Origin: Ustulina deusta
Lineage: Eukaryota > Ascomycota > Sordariomycetes > Xylariales > Xylariaceae
Direction: 5' to 3'
Length of the DNA stretch: 64,000 nucleotides
Assembly: GCA_023159155.1 (NCBI GenBank)
Contig: JAJNNX010000016.1
Span: 434,001 to 498,000 of the forward strand
Below are positions 23,362 to 35,700 of this stretch, piece by piece. The first letter of the stretch is position 1. Each line of letters begins with the position of its first letter. Made by a program: the position numbers and the translations under genes. The notes beneath the pieces were generated by a model, which was not told the DNA's origin, did not search any database, and saw only the letters and a program-made list of their open reading frames with translations.

Positions 23362-25411
23362 TGTGGAAGCAGGTGTTTGGGTGGAATACAGCAATGAGGA
23401 TTTTGATAATATTGTACGATTCCTGTTCTTGTCTTGTACGTCCAGGTGGTTCGGTAGCCACTAACGTTGTAAAATATAGCTGGGATTAGGAGATGTCAGA
23501 AGTATGTCAGGGAGGAAAAGCAGAAGAGTTTGGTTAAATCAAGTTGTATGCGTGTATGACCATTTTCTAAGTTTCTAAGTGCTTTATTCATCAGTCGTAG
23601 GGAGAATTTAGCTAAGATGCATTGACATATATCTGCGGCTTGGTGGGGCGCGCCCTTCACATTACTTGATGGGGAAATGCTAACGGTATTGAGGGAATAC
23701 AGTTCATGAATGTGACAGATTTATGAAGCACCACGATATCCGTTCTTGGCATCGGGTTTCCCCGTCTGCCACCTGAACTTATGATTATTCTACAAGCATC
23801 GCAATCGAGTATTTGTAGCTACCTAGGTACGGACTAATAGTCAGTCAGTCAATTATGGCGAAGGTAGGACCATCCCCGGGCTAGGACACATCTGATGAAT
23901 GTACACGGGGCAATTGAGCGTTCGCCACGTCCACATAGACATCATAGGTCGAGAGTTTCTTGTAGAACGAGTAGGCGCGACGTTCAGCGATGATGAGTCG
24001 AGGATTGAACCATGATCGTTTGTCTCGCATCCGATGCGCGTTGCGTTGGGTGTGATACCGGAAACACTGAAATAGCTATGATCGTTTGAGGCACATGGAG
24101 AGGCCTGTAAGCGAGCGCTGCTAGCTAAAATTCCCCGTGTGAAGCTGAATATCGACGAGAGATATCTCCCAAGTCTGTGGTGAGACAAGAAGAATGACGT
24201 CATGCCTGAGAAAGTAGTGGCAGACATATCTTGACTAGACTACCTGCCTACCGAGTGGGCTGGCATCAATTATTATTCCATGAGGGATCTCGCACCGCCA
24301 TCGTGGGATGGATCAATGCCGACTAACATCAAATCTGAATTAGGAAGCGTTGCGCAAAGTAGCTGAAGCCTGAGCCGAATGAAATCGAAGGGGATGAGGT
24401 TCAAGTTTGTATTGGTCATACAAATCACGTCATCTGTTCGGTAACATGGAATGCCAAGCATTTGAAGTGGCGAAGTCGCGAGCAAATCCGCTTTTCTGAA
24501 CGACTTCCGTAATCGAGATCAGCCGTCCGTCCGGAATACGCCGTTTACTCCCTACCTGTGGCGAGTTTTGCCTCTAGTCTACCGAGTAGATACTGTACTT
24601 AGGTAGGTAGGCGCCTATAGGAGGTATTGTATACTGATAATTGCCAGCTTGGCGCTTGCAAATCGTACTGCCAGGGAGTTTTACACTACCTCTAGCTGGT
24701 CCAGCAACCACCCGTTCTACGCAAAAGGGGGCATCAACAACGTTTTTTGGTAGCAAAACAAGTTGATCGATGAACAAACTGGCAGTCAATTTGCTATGCA
24801 TTTCGTGAAGTAGCCTTGTTGATCTACCTAGGTACCCTATATTCTCTGTCTAGAAAAGTGTTGTACCTCTTGTCAGCGCTACGCTAACAAACATTATCCT
24901 GTTAATATGTAAGCATGCAAAATAGAACATATCAGCCTGGCAGTACTGGCCAGTTCCTGGCCGGAGTTTGCTTACGAGGATATCAAAACTACTACGGCCG
25001 AATTGAGCGCGACGAAGAAGAGCATGATGGGTTATGGGTTATGAAATTCTTAGTTGTTCATTAGCAATTCTCGTCTCAAGGCCCCCTTGATGGCTTCGCT
25101 ACTCTATTGGACGGTTATACTAACTGACAAATCGACTCAACCACCTCGCGTTTCGGGCTGTGACGTTTCTCAAGGGTCTCAGAAGGCAAGCTAGCAACAC
25201 GCAATATGTCATGTTAGGCATAGAAGATATTGCGAAGATAGACATGAACCTTCATATAAGTCTCGACAACCTCGCCACTGTGACGCCATTCAACCCCCCC
25301 TCTCATCACTATTACACACAACAAGCAACTACAGACTAGCTAAAACTCCGCTAAAACTTCAAATTCCATCCTCTGTACATTCTCCCCTCACCAGCATTCA
25401 CAACATAAAAA
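23362..25411. other. Intergenic, no supported gene
   Basis: No convincing coding region was found. TACCTA/TAGGTA words occur near 23819-23830 and 24600-24612. The last 200 bp before 25412, with ATATAAGTC at about 25253-25261, is the likely promoter of the NmrA-like gene. Confidence 0.55.
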
Positions 25412-26558
25412 ATGGCTGCTAAGAGAATCATCACTGTGCTTGGTGCCACCGGCAACCAGGGTGGAGCTATCGTGAAGCAATTCCTGAACGACCCGAAGCT
25501 GAACAACACCTGGACCGTTCGCGGTGTTACCCGCGATGTCTCCAAGGACTCGGCTAAGAGACTTGCTTCGCAGGGTGCAGAGGTCGTTGCTGTAAGTTTA
25601 TTATCATTTGACAGGTAGAAACCAATTCGAGCTGTAACTGATGGGGGGGGGTTTTTTTTTGGCAGGCCGATCTCAATGACAAGGCTTCTCTCGTCAAGGC
25701 TATCGCCGGATCCGACACTGTATTTGCGGTGACAAACTATTGGGAGAAGCTCGATATGGAGCTCGAGGAACAGCAGGGTCGGAACATCGCTGACGCTGCC
25801 AAGGTTCGTCTCAGTAACGTATCTCCCACCAGCTACCGCTGCTAACAAAGGTATACAGGAAGTGGGCGTGAAACATCTTATCTGGAGCTCCCTTCTCGAT
25901 GTCACCAAATGTAGGTTTGAGGAACCAGGTCTAGCATCGCAGGGCAAAAGTGAAGATCAACGCATTAACTTCGTTCTCAGTGACCAACGGCAAGTACTCC
26001 CGCGTTTACCACTTTGACAGCAAGGCTCACGTGGAGGAGTACGTGCGCACCCTCGGCATTCCGGCCACATTCTTCATGCCAGGCTTCTACATGTCGAACA
26101 TAGCCGGAGGAATGCTCTCGAAGAAGGGCGAAAATTGGGTCTTCAGTCTACCCATCGCGCCGACATCGCCCATCCCTCTCTATGACACAGCCGACACGGG
26201 TAGATATGTGAAGGCCATCGTAGACAACAAAGACGCTCTTCTAGGCAAGCGATTTCTAGCCGCCACCGAGTACCTCACAGCACAGGAGGTCGTCGACACC
26301 TTTAAGAGTGTGTTTCCTGAGGCCGGCAAGACCGCGGTGTACTCCGAGACGCCCAAGGACAGCTTTTACGCCTTCATGAAAGGTACCGGACTTCCTGAAT
26401 TCGCCGTCGATGAAATGTATGAGAACATGGCTCTCATGCAGGATTTCGGATATTATGGTGGCGCGTCGCTTGACGAGTCGCATGGATTTGTTGCCGACCC
26501 GCTTACTACCTGGGCGGAATTCATCAAGAAGGCTCCTGCTTTTGCTGGTCTAGAGTGA
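25412..26558 (+). CDS. NmrA-like NAD(P)-binding Rossmann protein
   Basis: Four exons, 25412-25591, 25666-25803, 25859-25910 and 25981-26558, encode 315 aa. Introns are 74, 55 and 70 nt with GT-AG ends. The N-terminus MAAKRIITVLGATGNQGGAI carries the GxxGxxG dinucleotide-binding motif used by the NmrA subfamily of atypical short-chain dehydrogenases. Family blocks that follow include VRGVTRDVSKDSAKRL, VFAVTNYWEK, HLIWSSLLDVTKLTNGKY, IPATFFMPGFYMSN, and the DTADTGRYVKAIVD and GKRFLAATEYLT segments. The catalytic Tyr-x-x-x-Lys of classical dehydrogenases is not obvious, consistent with NmrA-type redox sensors and negative regulators rather than enzymes. Length is normal (about 300-350 aa). No signal or membrane segment is seen, and its regulatory partner cannot be told from the sequence. 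Confidence 0.92.
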
Positions 26559-27711
26559 ATACGGCAAATATTCAGCCACATATACAAGGCACTCACTCGT
26601 TGGACGGCCTATCGTGTAGGTTGGTGAAAAGCGGCTGGGGAGGGACGGTTGCTACCGAAGGAGCCGGCAAATAAGTATATACAAGAGGTGAAATAGCTTG
26701 ACAGAAGATACTTTGTATGTTCGCAGTGGAAGGTTCGGTAAGGCAATGCCTTTGTACAGTACCTGGGTAGTTCAATGACAGCATATGTTGTGGTTCCTTG
26801 TTAGTTCCATCGTGCATTATTAGTACAGAGCGTCTTCGTGGCCTGGGACAAGTTAACAAGCAAATCAGAATTAGTCGATAATAAATAGCCGTCCACATAT
26901 ACTTAACCTCCTCCAGAATTTGTCGGGATAGGTTGCGTGCCGCATGCTTCTTCAGCTACCCAAGTGGTAAGGTGAGTTGGTGCTGTCATATGCTTGCAGT
27001 GTTTGCATGGGGAGAGGAGCGGAGCAACTAACAGGCGCTAGAAGGCACTTGGCCTCTGCAGGGCCCGCCGAATTGGCTAATGCAACGAGAACGCTTAGTG
27101 TGAAGGCAATTCAACAGAGGACTCGAAACTGGTGTCTTGACAATAGTTGGAAGGGGCTGGCGCAGATGGAAGTAAAATATAACCTCAGAGCATACTAGGT
27201 ACCGAGATGGAGTTCTGCCACGTGAGAAAGTAGTAGAAAAGTAGAGTACGGCACCTAAGGTACCTGCTTAGAGGGATGTACATTGGAAAGTCCCGTGGCG
27301 TTTTCACAAGCCGAGGTTCTTTCACTCAGACGCCGAGCCTCGCTGTTACACTAAAAAAACGAAGTCGGCAGCAATGCAGACCCACTTATTGCCATTTTCC
27401 AACAACCCCAGACACACCATCACCACCTCTCTGTCTAGTCCCCATTTCGTCCCATCTACCGTTGCTGCTGACAGTCAATAACTGGCCGTCGTCGCCTTAT
27501 TCTGTATTATCCTGTCCTCCCCCCATTTTCAATCTCCTCAATCGCAGTGAAGCCGTTTTTGCCCTGCCTTGGCTTCTCTCCCCGAACCCCAAGACAGAGA
27601 GAGAGTAAGTGGGATAAAGAGTTCTTCAATCACCAGCGCCCGCGAATCCCTACGCATACATCATCGCCCGCTGCGCTCGCCGCGGCCCGAGCGGGCGTAG
27701 GAACCGAATAC
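26559..27711. other. Intergenic between NmrA-like gene and PEX13
   Basis: No gene was recognised. The last 300 bp is rich in C and T (CCTCTCTGTCTAG, CCATTTTC), typical of a fungal promoter and 5' leader for PEX13. Confidence 0.55.
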
Positions 27712-29183
27712 ATGGCCTCGCCGCCGAAACCCTGGGAACGCGCCGGTGCGGCCGGTGCCGGAACTGGTATGTTGCTGCTCTTCATGTCCCTCGGCCTCAA
27801 TGTCAGCCTCAACATCGCGTCTCATCTGTTGTCAACATGCTATCTCCTGTGACTTACATCGTCTCTTCCAACTAGCGACTCTGGCTGCGCCGATGGCCAC
27901 GACGAGTGGCGCCTCTCTCTCAGCGTCTCCGAACGCTCTCACCGCCCCCTCATCAACAACGAGCGCAGTATCCTCTACAACGCCCACTGTACCCCCTCGT
28001 CCTGACTCCTTGTCCGCTGCCGTCAACCAAAACGCCTCGGCTTATAGTCGCATCGGAGCGAACCCCTACAACTCGGCTTATTCATCTCCTTACTCGTCGC
28101 CCTATACAAGGATGGGGGGGATGGGGGGGATGGGAAGCTACGGCTACGGAAATTACGGCGCATATGGTGGCGCGTATGGCGGCTACGGTGGCATGTACGG
28201 TAGTAGCATGTATGGGGGAATGCCAGGCATGATGCCGAACGATCCCAATAATCCCAACAGCTTGACAAGTCGCTTCAGCAACAGCACACAGGCCACCTTC
28301 CAGATGCTAGAGGGGATTGTTGGCGCATTTGGCGGCTTCGCTCAGATGCTCGAGAGCACCTACATGGCCACACACTCGAGCTTCTTTGGTATGTAGATTG
28401 GGAGCATGGTCACCGTTTGGCTCGTCCATTCGCTAACTCGATAAAGCAATGGTGTCTGTTGCCGAGCAATTTGGCAACCTTCGCGATACTCTAGGTTCCG
28501 TACTGGGCATATTTACCATAATGCGCTGGATCCGTACGTTACTTGCGAAACTCACCGGCCGTCCTCTTCCAGCCGACGCCACAGCATTAACACCCGCGGC
28601 TTTCGCCCGCTTCGAGGGCCGGCATCCGCCTGGCCCCAACGGTGTTCCTGGCCAACCGAAGCCTAGCAGAAAACCTCTAATATTCTTCCTTCTCGCTGCT
28701 TTTGGCTTGCCGTACCTGATGAGCAAGGCCATCCGATCTCTCGCAGCATCCGCGGAGGAAGAGGAGCGGAAAAGAATGGAAGCTATGGGCCAGAACGCCC
28801 CATTAGACCTTACCAAGCTCGAATTCTGCCGCGTCCTCTACGACTTCACCCCTGAGGCTGGAAACGCAACACAGGGAGTGGATCTTGCTGTTAAGAAGGG
28901 TGACTTCATCGCAGTCTTAAGCAAGAGTGACCCGTTAGGTAATCCTAGCGAATGGTGGCGATGTAGGGCGAGGGATGGCAGGCTAGGTTACCTGCCAGCT
29001 ACATTCCTGGAAGTTGCTAGGCGCCCAGGACAGCCGGTTGCAGCAATCAAGGCTGCTGCTAGTGAGCCTGCAAGTTCCCGAACAAACTCAATCACTAGTG
29101 CTAGCGCACAGCCACCGGCTATCACCAGTAAAGCAGGCGACATTTCTCCTGAGAGTTTCCAGAAGTCTCAGTTTTACTCTTAA
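27712..29183 (+). CDS. PEX13: Peroxisomal membrane import protein PEX13
   Basis: Exons 27712-27766, 27876-28388 and 28447-29183 give 434 aa; introns are 109 and 58 nt. The start MASPPKPWERAGA is the family's hallmark N-terminus. Residues about 100-145 are rich in Gly, Tyr and Met (GYGNYGAYGGAYGGYGG), as in other Pex13 proteins, where this phase-separating segment helps form the import conduit. The middle (QMLEGIVGAFGGFAQML and KPLIFFLLAAFGLPYL at about 265-281) contains the membrane-embedded part. A C-terminal SH3 domain spans about 315-380 (VLYDFTPEAG..EWWRCRARDG..GYLPATFLEV). In known systems PEX13 sits in the peroxisome membrane with PEX14 and PEX17 and docks the PTS receptors PEX5 and PEX7 during matrix protein import. 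Ser/Ala-rich tail follows. Confidence 0.95.
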
Positions 29184-30420
29184 TAGAACTGGATTCCCGC
29201 ATGGTGGCATGCGCAATGGCCGACAACGGCGGCTATGACAATGGTTCGAAATATTCTTGCTAGCGGAGTTACTTACCTGACACAACGTGCACCAAGCAGA
29301 TTCGCTGGTGTAGTGCTTTGTCGGGATTTCCCCGATCAACATTATATATAAATTCATATGTACAAAGTCAAAAGTCTTACAGACCTTGCGATGGTAGCTT
29401 GGCGTTCTTGGATTTAGGAAGCACTTTGTAAAGGTAACTTTGAGAAACGGAGCTGGCTTATAATGTCCGGCTTGTCGATGATGGTATCATCCCGTTTGGA
29501 GCCCTAGCGAGAACAACAAAGCATTCATTCACCCCCCAAAAATGTTAAGAAAAAAAATCACATTGTGTTGCATTGCCTACATGCATATGTATGATTTGTC
29601 TTCGGTGTGTTTTTGTCATGAAGCTGTAATTTGGTTCGTGCTCAAGACTTTTGTTGACTTGGACTGACTACAAAGGTGTTTCCATTTGCATGATACCTAG
29701 TAATCTAGAAAAGAGCCAGAAGAACTTGCACTCTCGATATGTCTTCACGGGTTTTAATCCTGAATATGCCAAGGGGTTGATAAATAACTAGATGTGATGC
29801 TAGTCCCGATATTACCTAACTCCTGCTTCTGAACTTTTCCTACATAGCTAAGGTTTCTACTTATACATATTTAAAGTAAAATTATACCGTGGTTCGAGTT
29901 GAAGGCGTAAGTAAACGCCGTTCACAACTACCCGCGAAGATGGCGAATAGGGAGGCGATCGAGAGGTCAACATCGTGCGTGGTCGTATCTCGTCTAGTAC
30001 CACAAGCCTAGAGGTGCGGCGTGGTTGTCTGATGACGATAGCGCGGCTGCGGTGGACGTTGTGTAGATATGACGCTTGCGCGTCGTCTTCAGCTCGATGA
30101 ACCATTCAGCTCTTGGAATTGTGTACTAAGTATATGGTATTTTGTACAAGAAAGAATATTCGTCTTGTTGGGAGGGGATGTATGTATCAAAGTAGTTCAC
30201 CGTGTGTGTGTGGCCAAAATAACCCGAATCGACCAATTCTACATGTACACCGGTCATAGTATTTACAATCCCAACTAGCCACTAACTTCCTGAATATCGT
30301 GGATTGGATTAAAAACATTGCGCAGCCTCGGTGTATCGTACAGGAATATGGGGACGAACAAGTTGAGTACGAATGATTACAGGTTATAAAAACAAGCCTA
30401 ACCTTGAATCTCGTAGACGT
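29184..30420. other. Intergenic, convergent 3' ends
   Basis: The stretch lies between the 3' ends of PEX13 (plus) and the aspartyl-tRNA synthetase gene (minus). No coding region was recognised. AT-rich sequence near 29520-29640 may contain the PEX13 polyadenylation region. Confidence 0.55.
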
Positions 30421-32758
30421 TCAAGGCGAGGAGATTGCGGGTTGCGGCTCAGTGAAGAGATGATACGTCTTCCGCTGGGCTAACGTCGTCTTCGACGGGC
30501 TGCCGACAAGCTGATCCTCCCCTTTATTGTTCTTGGGGAATGCGATGACATCCCTAATCGAGGGGACATTGCAGAGTACCGAAATGAGCCGATCGAACCC
30601 AATCGCAAATCCGGCATGTGGGGGGCATCCTGCCCTTAGAGCCTCCAGAAGATGTGAGAACTGGCCCACGCCCTCGTCCGTCATCTTCAGGACTTCTCGC
30701 ATAACGTACTCCTGCACCTCGGCAACGTGGATACGTCGGCTTCCACCGCCGACTTCCACCCCATTGAGCACGAGGTCGTAATGATCAGCTTTAGCCTTGA
30801 GCGGATCTGTCCTGAGAAGATCAACGTCCTCGGCCGTCAGAGGTGCAGTAAAAGGGTGGTGCGTGGCAGAGAAACCCGCCGATCCTCCTTGACCTGGATC
30901 ACCCTCATTGGGTGAGAACAAGGGGAATTCAGTTATCCAAACAAAATTCAACGAAGAGTCCTCGGGTATTAGACCTTTCTCGACAGCCGTGTCATATATC
31001 AGCTTCCGCAGTCTGCCAAGTTCGGTGGAGCCACCTTGGTGAGTCTGATTTTTTCGTGCGTGTATGATAATCACATCGCCATCCTCACAGTCCAACCAGT
31101 CTTTACTCTGATAACCAATTAACCTTTCCATTGTTTCGTACCCCAGGGCGGATAGACCCTGCAGTGGCTGTGATGAATCTAAAATGAATACGCCGGGCGT
31201 GCTGCCGCTGCCTAACTTGTGAGTGGTATTCGGAAGCGTATCGAACAAATCCCGGATAAATCTAGCCGAATCTTGAGTCGATCCAGTAAATCGGAATTTG
31301 CAGGCTTCCACAATGGGGTCCTCGAGGCTAGTAATCATGCGCTTGAAGTCTGGAGAGAGCCAGTCACCAATATTGGTTATCTGTCACTTGTTAGTGCAAA
31401 GAGTTTATCGTTCGAAAGCTATGAATTTACCTGGGATGCGTAGGATGATGTTATTCGAAGGTCTGGCTTATCGGTGCCGTATTTACACATGGCATCCACG
31501 TAGGAAATCCGAGGGAAATTTCCTGCGATGGGCGCGGGCGCGACGCGCGGACGAGGAGGTCGTTTGGCTTTAGGAGTATAGGTAGTTGGCTTCGAATACC
31601 ATGAACCGACGAGCTTAGTGCGTTCTAGATAAGTGGTAAGAGGGTTATTTAGATGCAACATCAACGTCTCGACAAAGCGCATCAGATGCTTTCCAGTAGC
31701 GAACTCCCTCTCAAGATCGAGCTGCTCCTGGTTAGTATAATGCGACCAGACGAGCGAGGAGAACAAACCTGAGTGAATTCGGGTTGTCGGTCGGCGCGGT
31801 GGTCTTCATCACGAAAGCACCTGGCAAACTGGAAATATTTACCAATACCACTAGCCATTAGAATCTGCTTATACTGCTGGGGGCTTTGGGGCAATGCATA
31901 TGCAAATCCTGCCCGTCGGGTTGGCACTAAAAACTCTCGAGCACCTTCTGGGGTTGACTTGAAGAGCACCGGTGTTTCCACTTCTATGTAACCCGCTTTC
32001 TGCAAAGCAAAGCGGAACGTATAAGCTGCGGCACTGCGGAATCCCAATCGAAGATTCAGTGCAGGATCAAATCTTATCTGCAGGTGGCGAGATTGAGGGG
32101 GCCACACGGCATCTTTGGAGACGATGATATCCTTCGGAAATGGGTTCAGACACTGGATGGACCCCAACCTTAAGTCAAAATCCATTAGACTCTCTTTAGT
32201 AAACCGCCGAGAAGGGGTTGGCGGAGGCTCGCTACCATCTTCGGTGATGACGTTTTTCTCCTCAAGGATTCCTGTGATGACTACTGGGCTGTATCTAGGT
32301 ATCGACTTTAGGTTGAGGTGGGCAGCCTGTTGCTCTGAGCCCTCCTCTTCCCAAAAAGATACAATTTGAACCGTATATCGATCGTATATACTCAGTGTGA
32401 TATCACAGAAGCTCAGATTCGGGCTCTTGTCTCGCCGTTTTCCAAGGAAGCCTTGTAGAGTGACCTCCTGGTCTGGGTGGATATGAGTTGGGTTAGGACC
32501 CTTCGGAAGGCTAACTAGACGGCAATATTGTTTAGGTTCGTTCTCCGAGAATAAGCAGGATCTTCATGGCTTACGAGACTTCTTGAAGACGTCGAATTGG
32601 GTTTCGAGCACAGTAGTCTGGGATGGGGATACGGTCTGACTGGGCTCTGAGCTGAAGAAACGATGGTGAGGTTGAAGGTACCAGAGTGATCGTGCGCTGC
32701 GAGACACGATGATACGTCTTGAGGTAGCCCTCAGCAGAGGGACTGTAGATATTCTCAT
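30421..32758 (-). CDS. MSD1: Mitochondrial aspartyl-tRNA synthetase
   Basis: Four exons, 32758-32575, 32514-31769, 31721-31431 and 31380-30421, encode 726 aa. Introns are 60, 47 and 50 nt; the 47-nt one was placed so that RQPEFTQ joins LDLEREF, the class II motif 2 loop. The N-terminus ([20 protein letters not shown], then RFFSSE) is Arg/Ser-rich without acids, a clear mitochondrial presequence. An anticodon-binding OB fold follows ([21 protein letters not shown]). Then come class II motif 1 ([10 protein letters not shown]), motif 2 ([20 protein letters not shown]), the bacterial-type insertion domain (around residues 400-560) and motif 3 ([14 protein letters not shown]). It charges tRNA-Asp for organellar translation. 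Fungi encode a separate eukaryotic-type cytosolic enzyme, so this bacterial-type copy is the mitochondrial one. Confidence 0.95.
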
Positions 32759-35700
32759 GACGATGTCTCTTGTTGACTCGAACACGTTTCATAGCATAAC
32801 ATATGTTTGGTTGTAAGTGCCTCTTCGTCTCGAAGCGCGGGTTTCACGCGTCTGATGATTGGCCGGAAAAGTCATAGGTAGTGTACAATATGTACTCTAC
32901 AGTTCGCACACTATAGAGCAGGTCATGACCCCACCTGGAAATTCATCTTCGACCAGACGTGGACCACTGTGGTGGTAGTTTGGTGGATTAGGTATATACG
33001 ATGGAGGATCCATAATCTCGGTAGGTATTGCTCCTGTCTACCCTAGAGAGGACTGTGGGTCATGTGACAACCATTCCGAGATCGACTGTTCGTCACCTGT
33101 CCGACATCTGCAGGAACGTTTTAGTTTCTGGCATGTCTATTTCTTCGGCCACCGCTGGTGGGGCTTGCAACTTTTTCTCTTCCTTCCTCATCCTTCCAAT
33201 TCAAATAAATGTGAGTACCGACAATTGCACACGCGTTCGTTTCTTGTTCATATTTCGTTGATCTCTTTTGCTAACAGCCCCTTCTCTCACAGATGATGAA
33301 AGCCGCGTGTATCATATGATGCGTTCCACTTCTCGGAGCTTCAGGACTCTCCTCTTCGGAGGCTCAAGTGGTCCCGATGTGATGAGAAGAATGGAATCAT
33401 GAAATAAGCGTTCGACACACCTCGACCTTGTTTACCATCGGACGCGAGAAGGCAACTCTGATAAAGCAATTGAATACTGGAAGATGTGAACGACCATTTG
33501 GCGACAACACTCCTTGTGTGTAGGGATGGGTAGGCAGTATTTGGTGGCGCGCAATACCAGTTACAAACATTGGCATTTATTCAACCGTTGCTGTTGTAAT
33601 CCCCGCATACTCCCGCGAAAGCCCCAAGTGTGGCCAATCCGCTTCGTTGTTCCCGTCGTCACCTTTTTCTTTTCTTTTTCCCATTCTCTTTTGTCCTTCT
33701 CTTTGTTGCTGGGGTGAAGCTAAATATACTCTTCACTCATTTTTGGTATGGTCTAATACTTATACTGGCTGGGCCTGAACAGAGATAGACTTGGGACGAG
33801 CCTTATTTGCTATCCGGGTTGCCAAGATGATCATGACCCGACTGGGAATGTTGTATCAGTGAAGCGTGACCCCACCAGCTACTTGTCTATGATTCGATGT
33901 GTTTTTGGACTGCGAGAGAGTTCAGACCACAATCGTTACGTGAGGAGTTGTGTATCTCTCTATTCGCTGAGGTGGGCGAGAGTGGTTCCATTTGCTTTAG
34001 AGCAACTACCATAAGAATAGAGCCATGTTGATAAACATCTATCAGTTATAAATACAAGGTTAAGTTGCAGACCCTATCGAGGTAACATCCGCGTCGTTGG
34101 CCATGGAGTTGCCCTGGTTGAAAGCTCGGCGAACTACGAACACCAAGATGAGATGGGTGAGATGGATCAACGGTATGGTTTTACCAGTTCCATAACAACT
34201 TGGAATGCCTTGAAACCCGGGCAGCCCCAGGAAAGCGTTGACAGGTTCTGCAATCCGCGCTGTTACTCTTTGTTGCTGAGCATAGTAACAACCCATCTCG
34301 CAACCTCTTAACTTCGACTTCATAAGTGCTTACTATGGGTTTTCTGACTTTTCACGACGAGAGGTGGAGGCCCAGTCGAAGAAAGGAGAAATACATGAAT
34401 GCCCGTTCAGGATTCTTCATAGTTGCTGAGTGCTCTAATAGAGATGGCCTTAGCTTGAGAGCTTGCTAGGACGATAAGTTTTCTGGTACTATCCTGAAAT
34501 ACTCCGCAGGTACTGGACTGCTAATTGTGAATCGTATAACGATTATCATACACACGGGTCCTTACTAACAAGGCATCCTAGCTAAACCCCATCAATAACT
34601 TCTATCTACAGAGCCGAGACATAGCAAGAAGACGTAAAACTCAACGCTACAGAAATGGGCAGCATAATAATAAGGGCGAAGTAAGTAAATTTGGGAAAGT
34701 ATCGGATTTCCAACATAGGACAAACATAACATCACTCAACAAGACACTTCAATAATAACTTGGCCCTGAATGTTATCCTATCCCTAGCATAGGCGATGCC
34801 ACCAAAGTGATAGGTGCTAGCTCTGCAGAGGAACTCACATTAATTCACCTGGCAACTCCCGAAAACCGGCGACTTGTGCCTCCCTTGATAGACACACCAC
34901 TTAACCCAAGACGACAATACTCGCTGAATTTTAGATACACATGTCAATACTCATTATTCAATCCCCTCCTCGCATAGAAAATTAGGCAACTAGTATGTGC
35001 GAAGGACTGCTGGAGGCCGCTAACAAAATGGACAGCGGTCCCATTGATACGAACCCTTCGAGCTCCTTACATTTCCGACGAGGTCCCCAGCAGCGCGCAA
35101 TTCCTGGAGTCATGTTCTTTTTGGTTTGGCGACTTCTAGAGGACGAAGGCTCTATTTCAGGCTAAGATATACTCTAGAAGCTTCCCACGCTTTCGAAGCT
35201 CCTCTATATCATGCTCAAAATGACGATGGCTAACGTTGAGTGTTATAGTGGTGTAGGAAGTGGCTGACCCAACCGACTGACCACTCGGCGAGAGTGGTCT
35301 TTGTGACCGTGTCCGGCAACAGAAACCCATTAGAGCAAAGCCCTTTGACGGCCGATAAAAGGCGTTCTCCAAAACATATGATGCATTACCGTTAGACCTA
35401 CAGCAAGCGCAAACATTGGGATGCTGCGAGTAACCAGGCAAGTGTATATGGAACCAGCCTCCATTTTCTAATCATCTAATCCATATCCATTTCATCACGC
35501 CCACATGTTTATCCGAGTGATCTATTTTCTACCGCCTTGATTGCGTACCCACATGCGATATGTGAGCATATCTTCAACTCATATGTACACGGGTAGAACA
35601 GGGCTAGACAGAAAAGAGGGATTTCATGGCCTTGTGGAGGGCGCTCGCAGCGCAAATCACCTCAAACGTCAATGTCTGCGATTTCTTCATGTAAAAGTCG

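Noticed and set aside
33139..33420. Possible tiny gene with an intron (ATG TCT ATT..., donor GTGAGT, acceptor CACAG)
   Set aside because: The in-phase product is only about 34 residues, and the better-looking downstream frame does not join in phase.
34060..34323. 87-codon ATG frame with a hydrophobic stretch, minus strand
   Set aside because: The length is within chance for 64 kb, and I see no homology, introns or coding bias. Not listed as a gene.
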